This document shows positions 57,791 to 64,000 of a stretch of 64,000 nt of DNA, piece by piece. Both the position numbers and the translations under genes were made by a program. The DNA is from Sipunculus nudus (taxonomy: Eukaryota; Annelida; Sipuncula; Golfingiida; Sipunculidae): contig CM049309.1 of the NCBI GenBank assembly GCA_026874595.1, forward strand, positions 16,816,576 to 16,880,575, given 5' to 3'. Every line of letters begins with the position of its first letter. Position 1 is the first letter of the stretch. The notes under the pieces were generated by a model. That model was given only the letters and a program-made list of their open reading frames with translations. It was not told the origin of the DNA and made no database searches.

Positions 57791-59704
57791 CAGCGTGGTC
57801 TCTGTGGATTCATATATTATGAGATACGTAATAAGATTGCCTTGGTTGCTTGGGTTTTGCAAGTTCAAATTCGCTATATTAGCAAAACTGAGATTATCAA
57901 GAAATCGAGATTATTTCCAAAAAAAACATATGAGGGAATAAGACACTTCATCTTCGCAACTGGACAATCATTTATAAATACAGCAGCCTCAGTGGCATCT
58001 CATGTACGTTATTCATGCCTGTAGCGTAGAAATAGGGTTTGAAACGGAAAAGATTGATTATATAAATATCGTACAATATCTTTGTTAATCATATATAAAA
58101 TATTAAAATTTTAAATATATGAACACACATGTTATATTATGAACCGTAATGAACAAGTATTTCCACTGGTTCGATGTCCCTCTGGTCCCTCATTAAATTG
58201 TTAAACTTTTGCGCAAGTATTATATAGATTTATAATGGTGGATATGTACTGTGTATATAGGTTACTGTATACCGTATATTGATATTGTGTACCCTTGGAA
58301 ACGCTGAAAAACAGTGGAATATCCCAAAAATCGATCCCGCGAACATAAAGCTAAAAGGGATTCTAATAATTGCTTAATTTGGGTTGAATTCTGATAATGT
58401 TGTCTCCCTGTATACATATACAATGAACTGACAGTTAACTGATGTCGCCATCTAGTGGAGGTATTTTGTACGTCTTGTTCAAATTGGATTGTCTATTAGT
58501 ACAATAATTAAGGAGATTGATAAGATAAAATATGATCACAGTCACTCACTTGGAAAAACTGTCTATATAGTATATATCACGTTGGGCACAGACAAATCAC
58601 TGAAAGATATCCTTTAAAAAAATAGGGCTATTTATGCTTATATGTCTGGCCAAGCAGACTGTCTTACTGAAATGCGTGACGTAACAAAACATGAATATTC
58701 ATAATCATTCGATCTGACTCCTGCGATTGTCCATGAATATTAATTTCCATATCAAGACATCCCTTAGGTCTGAAATATCATGGCATTAAGACGTAATTTC
58801 ACTCCTTGAATATAATGGAACGATAGCTCTTGACATGATTTTGTCGCATGGCGTGGGAAACAATACATAGTCTATCAGACCGATTGGCCTAATGAATGAC
58901 ATGAAGAATCACATTTGTCGTGATATTACAAACCACGTGATTTAGCAGCACGTGCGGTATGGAGCTCGGGTCCCCCGGTGTGTAATTCTCAGCTTTGCAC
59001 CAGGTCAACGTTTCAGTTACAGTCCTTTTCTAATAAGACTTATTATATTTTGTTTGCATTCTGCGTTAAATACTTTGGTCTTATTAATTGCAATACAGTA
59101 TTGTTGCGGTATAGAATCGGAGCGGCCTGCAACCTAGCGACAGCCTGCCACCTCAAACGTCGATTTTTGATGAATTGAAGACGCAACCAAGGCCCGATTA
59201 ATTTACGGAGCTTTAGTTTCATGTCAAATTATTAAAGGAAAAAACCAACAAAACAAGATAAAATCTAACCAAAAAAATAATGAATTAGCCAATATAATGT
59301 GTTATATGTATGCACAAATCCATAATTCAGGAACACATGAATTTTTACGAGCATACTATTCTTTATTGTTAATCTACTACAGATTTTAAGTTAAAAAACT
59401 TTTTTATCAGTGCCACAATTTCAGCATTGTTCTTCTTTTATTCTTTTAAATACAGAAAAGAATTTTTCTCATTATGAGATGCTTTTCAATTTCGGCCCCC
59501 CTCTAGTCTCCTAGCACTGGGTCTTCATTGCTTTGATCATTCACTGGGTAAACAGCCGTCACTCTTGTTTCTGTATTATTCATATAATGCATAAAAGCTG
59601 TCACTATACTACTATTTTTAACCATGCAGCTATTCACTTACTTTTCTATAGCATTTATGTGATATCTGGCTTATATGTTTACAACTGGAAAATCCATGTA
59701 TTCT

Positions 59705-60238
59705 AAAGGTGCCTCTCCATAAGTGCGTAGTCTGTATCCGTAAAAATCTCTTTGTAGACTTTTCAACTTTGCCGTTTCCATTCATCCGCAAGCGTAATCG
59801 GTATGCGTAGTCTGTATGCATAGTCCGTATTCGCACGCTGCCGGGAGCGATGTTTGCGCACCAGCATACCAATCATCGTGTCCATTTCATGTTTAGCATG
59901 GAGTTTTACCATTCAAGCCGAGCTATATGCACAATCTCTTTTTCCAACTGGTATAAATGTCATATCTGGCATCAGTTTTTCGGAAACCAAAGATATTGGC
60001 ATTTGGTTGTATTTTGTTTTCCTTTCTTTATCACACTCAACATACTTTTTGAAAGATTGAAGCGTAAATATCACTGCCGCGTATAAAATATTACTAATTA
60101 TGATCTTTAAAAAAAAAATCAGCTATCACGTCAGCGTATGTGCGTGAAAATCGCCACAGGAGCGATGAACACAGGAATTCAGGGTAAAATGACGTCACTT
60201 CACCATCTTTTTTGGGGAAGGCCTGCTTGATCCACTGT

Positions 60239-60288
<50 letters not shown>

Positions 60289-60395
60289 CAGGTGCGGTTC
60301 ACGCACCAGTTCACGCATATACGCGCACATGGAAACACACCTAATTTTCAAGTATATTCGCACATACGCATATACGCGCACATAGAAACAGACCT
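59705..60395. mobile_element. Possible MITE related to the 48547 element
   Basis: Left end AAAGGTGCCTCTCCATAAGTGCG roughly matches the inverted right end (AAGGTCTGTTTCTATGTGCGCG read inward). Inside are ATACGCG/GCGTAT repeats and an AT microsatellite at 60243-60286. Confidence 0.35.
60243..60286. repeat. AT microsatellite
   Basis: Uninterrupted (AT)n of about 44 bp. Confidence 0.95.
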
Positions 60396-60688
60396 TAAAG
60401 GAGACGTCTTTGGATTTTTTTACTGTTTAATCTGATAATCTGTTGCATGCCTAGGCTAATTACATTGTTGCAACAACTGATGTGTATGTTATGCCTCCTT
60501 ACACATTGTGGAGGGTACCGTCTCCATTTTTTATATGTTAACTTTTTAAATTAAGTAAGGCATGTGCAGATTTCCATTTTGGTTTGGGTCTGCATGACAG
60601 GGCGGTCTCTCCATGATTCATGGAACGGTGATGTTCAATTTATATAGCATGAACAAATGGTGGATACACATGTCACACGTATATATGT

Positions 60689-60750
60689 ATTTATTATATA
60701 CGGATATATATATAAATATATATTTATACATTTATATATATACACACATG
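60689..60750. repeat. Degenerate TA-rich simple repeat
   Basis: TATATATG/ATATATAAATATATATT runs with interruptions, ending TATACACACATG. Confidence 0.8.
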
Positions 60751-61934
60751 TTTACGTGCGTGTCACCAAGAATACCCTGCTATCCATTACAATTGATATG
60801 TTTCTAGGTTAATCAATATATGCTCACATACCTGTAATAGTTATAATATTTTATAAATATAGGTTCAGTGTACTTAAAAATTTGTTAAAGATCAAATACT
60901 ATAAGATAAAAAAAACAGTTGTCATATGTGTGAAATGCATGGTTCATTTCTTCCCATCTTCTCCGATTTCTCACGGCACATTTAGAAAATAATCTTATAG
61001 GGATAGACCTGTTTTTATCTTTATCATTTTACTTATTAAAGAACACAAAAATAAAACGATTTGAACATGCAACACGACGTCGCGTTTTGACCCACAACCT
61101 GTGGCATCCTCCACGGTATTCAAAGTCAAGTCTTTCTTAAATTCTCCATAAGCAGTGCACATGCTCGCATGCATATACTCACTGCAATAAACGTTGTGGA
61201 CGTTAAGTTGTACTTTCTCGTTCTTTTTAGTTACAACTGCAATACAGTAAACCCTTGCTAATAAAAACATTTCATGAGCAAATGAAAATCTTACTTCCCA
61301 GGTGGTCATATTAGACTCTCACGAACAAGGCATAAAATGCCTGGTTGAAAAAGGTCTTCATTATACTGAGTGGTCGTGTAAGAGGGGTGGACGTCAGTGG
61401 GTGTTTTACCTGACTTTACTTATTTATGGACTGAAATCTTTCTTCTTGGTATGCACCAGACAACGGCATTACTATTATACAAAATTTTCATGTCGACTTC
61501 GGCCACAAAATCAGATTTGAACTATTTTCTATGTGAAGAGTTATTATTAAATTTTTTTTTATTTAAGTTAATTAATTAATTGATTAAGCAATACAAATAT
61601 CAGTATTATGCTCAATAGTTCTCCAATTCATGAAGGGACAATCCTTCATACACCTAACCACATCGTCGACCTCAGTGGAATTTCGTTCCATATATATATA
61701 TCAATCAAAGCTATTGGTACAATGGCAAATTATATATTTATCGTTTTACATTGAGCAAAATATGAATAGGGACATACCTATATATATATATAATGACCAT
61801 AACTTTGTCACATCTTCTAACGTGAGAACTCTATATATAGGGACCATGACCATTGACATATCTTTCACCTTCCTAAACGTAAGAACTTTGTATAGGGAGA
61901 AGGACTTTTAATATATTTGTCACATTTCTGAGAG

Positions 61935-61937
<3 letters not shown>

Positions 61938-61992
<55 letters not shown>
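61938..61992. repeat. AT microsatellite
   Basis: Uninterrupted (AT)n of about 55 bp, followed by TAAATGACATATATATCC. Confidence 0.95.
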
Positions 61993-61995
<3 letters not shown>

Positions 61996-62674
61996 GACAT
62001 ATATATCCCAGAATTTATAAAAATTTATAAAAATATAATTTAATTAGTGACACTGATCAGCAGCTAATTTTTCACTGCCTTTACAGTTACTGGGTCTGTG
62101 GTTCGAGTTTATATTTATCATCATTTATCTGCAAGGGGGTAATTATACGTAGGCGGGTTAGGTATTTTCACACTGCACAGAATAGAGCGACTCCTAAGAA
62201 GACTGCTTAGGGTTTATGGGCTTCAAAATCTGCCACCCAAAATGCACCGGGGCTTCTAAATACAGCTACGGCGTAGGTATAAATATAGTGAACAGGGTGA
62301 TGTAGTCCATTCAAATATGTTGGATGAGAATTGATTCAAGGCAAATTTCATAAACATGGGTGTTTGCGGTAAGGACTTTTTAAGCATACGCATTTCAAAC
62401 GTAAATAGAATGTGTTTCTTCTAAATATAACAAATTTTGATTTTAAAGTTTGGCAGTTGGGCCAATTAAGAAGTCCCCTCGGTACCACACTGCCTAACAG
62501 GGAGAGGTTCGTTTTTAATAGAATCGACATCTGGCGGAAGGGTAGGGTACTTTATATACCCTTCTAGATGAAATTTTATGAGTTCCAACGGAATAACATT
62601 ACATTTTATTTTGAAAGTATTCTGTGTAAAAAATTAAGTCTATCTATAAGTATTCTTTGCTATTACGAGATAGG

Positions 62675-62677
<3 letters not shown>

Positions 62678-62729
<52 letters not shown>

Positions 62730-62756
62730 ATTTTTTTGGGGGGGGGGGAGGGGGGT
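62678..62756. repeat. AT microsatellite followed by G-run
   Basis: (AT)n of about 50 bp to 62727, then T7 and a 19-base G-run with one A (62738-62756). The G-tract could form a quadruplex. Confidence 0.92.
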
Positions 62757-64000
62757 CCAGAGCTGGGGTGAGACCATTGTGATTTATTATTAGGGGAAGG
62801 CTTTATCTAAATTTCAATAGGCGTAACAAATCCCGTCGCCTGCATTGTGCATACGTGTGACCTAATTGGATCAACTTTTGCTCTGAGCTGACTTGTGATG
62901 TAACCGTGTTGTACAGCGACACCCATATTTCTCGGCTTAGATTCATATGTTTCTTTAACAGGCTTATGGTAAATCAGTATCCTATTAATATTCGGATCTG
63001 GTAATCCAGACTGTCAGCGGAGGCGTGCGGTCTCTGAGTGCTTTCCACCTCCTTAAATATTACACCAAGCCTAATTGACATCATCATTAACATTTCACAT
63101 GATATACATTGGCCACATTTGGCATTTATCCATGAAAACATGACAAACTCATTGCCTGTAATGTTAGTCTCATTTGGACCAAGGGCAACTTCGGAAAAAT
63201 CCAGAGTTTCTGTTTCATTAGCAAGTTTTCGTTTCTCACGAAATGCCCATATTCATTTGCACGTCATATTCATTTGCCCAGTTCAAGCTTGTCTCCGATT
63301 TGGAGGCAGCTGAAATGAATCACTGAGACCTCTTTCAGATAACATTTTGAGAAAAATTCAATTATAAAATGCATTCAGACATATTTCCTACAGATCGTTT
63401 GAGAAACGACCGAGACAATATCCTGTCAAACATTTAATGATTGTTTAATGATTTATAATTTGATGATTATTTTATAATTTTTAATTATATGAAATGATAT
63501 TAGAACTTACAAGAAAACAAGTCTTTGTCGGGTCAAATTGTTATTTAATTAAAATCTGTTTCAAACATACACAAGCGTTATTTCATTTCTGTGAGAGCAG
63601 GTAATTTTGGGAGCGAAATGCGCCAGCGACAGAAAGTGTACACCTCAGTTTTATTTTAAAATCATCCGATGCTTTTGGACTGATAAGATTACAACCGGGA
63701 CCGGTAAAGTCTTTTCATTACAACAGACAGACACCTTCACTTTTGCTAGTCAATGGCAGAATTTACAATTTCCGTAATGTTCATCTAAACATGACCTTAA
63801 TATTTTCCAAAAGTTCAACTAAAAACTGTGATGTAGAACGGACTTGGACACAAGGTCAACGGGGGGTTCCAGCTGAAATATGGCAAGTTTTTCACGCAAA
63901 AATTTGCATGAATCCTATTAAAAAATGTTGCGGCTGCTGAAAAAAGGGGGGCCTCTAGGAGCCCGGAAACTTCCCCTGGTTCCTCTACCACCGAGTAGAA

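Larger units (their letters stand above)
55430..64000. other. Intergenic region without supported genes
   Basis: Apart from the simple repeats, tandem repeat and possible MITE listed separately, I see no exon with recognisable protein similarity. The longest open frames are under about 105 residues, overlap on both strands, and do not have a convincing splice context. The last 1.5 kb (62800-64000) looks single-copy within this window. Confidence 0.5.

Noticed and set aside
58952-59178. Two overlapping plus-strand frames near 59 kb as a small gene.
   Set aside because: No family similarity, overlapping frames with equal claim, and no splice or poly(A) context that separates them from chance.

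Overview
This is a window of animal nuclear DNA: AT-rich, intron-rich and crowded with short interspersed repeats, MITEs and microsatellites. Protein similarity together with this repeat style suggests a lophotrochozoan invertebrate, most likely a mollusc. The species call is an inference.

Two genes can be reconstructed exon by exon. (1) Minus strand, 1-36653: TONSL (Tonsoku-like/NFKBIL2), the replication-coupled repair partner of MMS22L. I resolve 23 coding exons with GT-AG borders and consistent phase. They encode about 1248 residues: TPRs, an acidic linker, three ankyrin repeats, a disordered basic/Ser-rich region, a ubiquitin-like segment and the first leucine-rich repeats. The C-terminal LRRs lie before position 1. 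(2) Plus strand, 37048-50837: WDR18, a WD40 subunit of the PELP1-TEX10-WDR18 (Rix1-type) ribosome-biogenesis complex, in 11 exons encoding 435 residues. It is apparently complete.

The two start codons are divergent and only 394 bp apart. The gap holds E2F-, NRF1- and CRE-like sites and no TATA box, so it is probably a shared bidirectional promoter for two growth/S-phase housekeeping genes.

The introns are mostly repeats: TA-flanked MITEs, a decayed pogo/Tigger-type element, tRNA-derived SINEs, a foldback element, several minisatellites, and multi-copy families without a known name. The region 50838-64000 is intergenic, apart from the WDR18 3' UTR. It holds a roughly 140-bp satellite with a higher-order duplication, other tandem arrays and long AT microsatellites. 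I could not support a third gene there.

The most unusual signal is that three separate tandem duplications each copy a splice site: the TONSL exon 3 acceptor (4 copies), the TONSL exon 14 acceptor plus 52 nt of exon (2 copies), and the WDR18 exon 7 donor (6 exact GTAAGT copies at 28-29 bp spacing).
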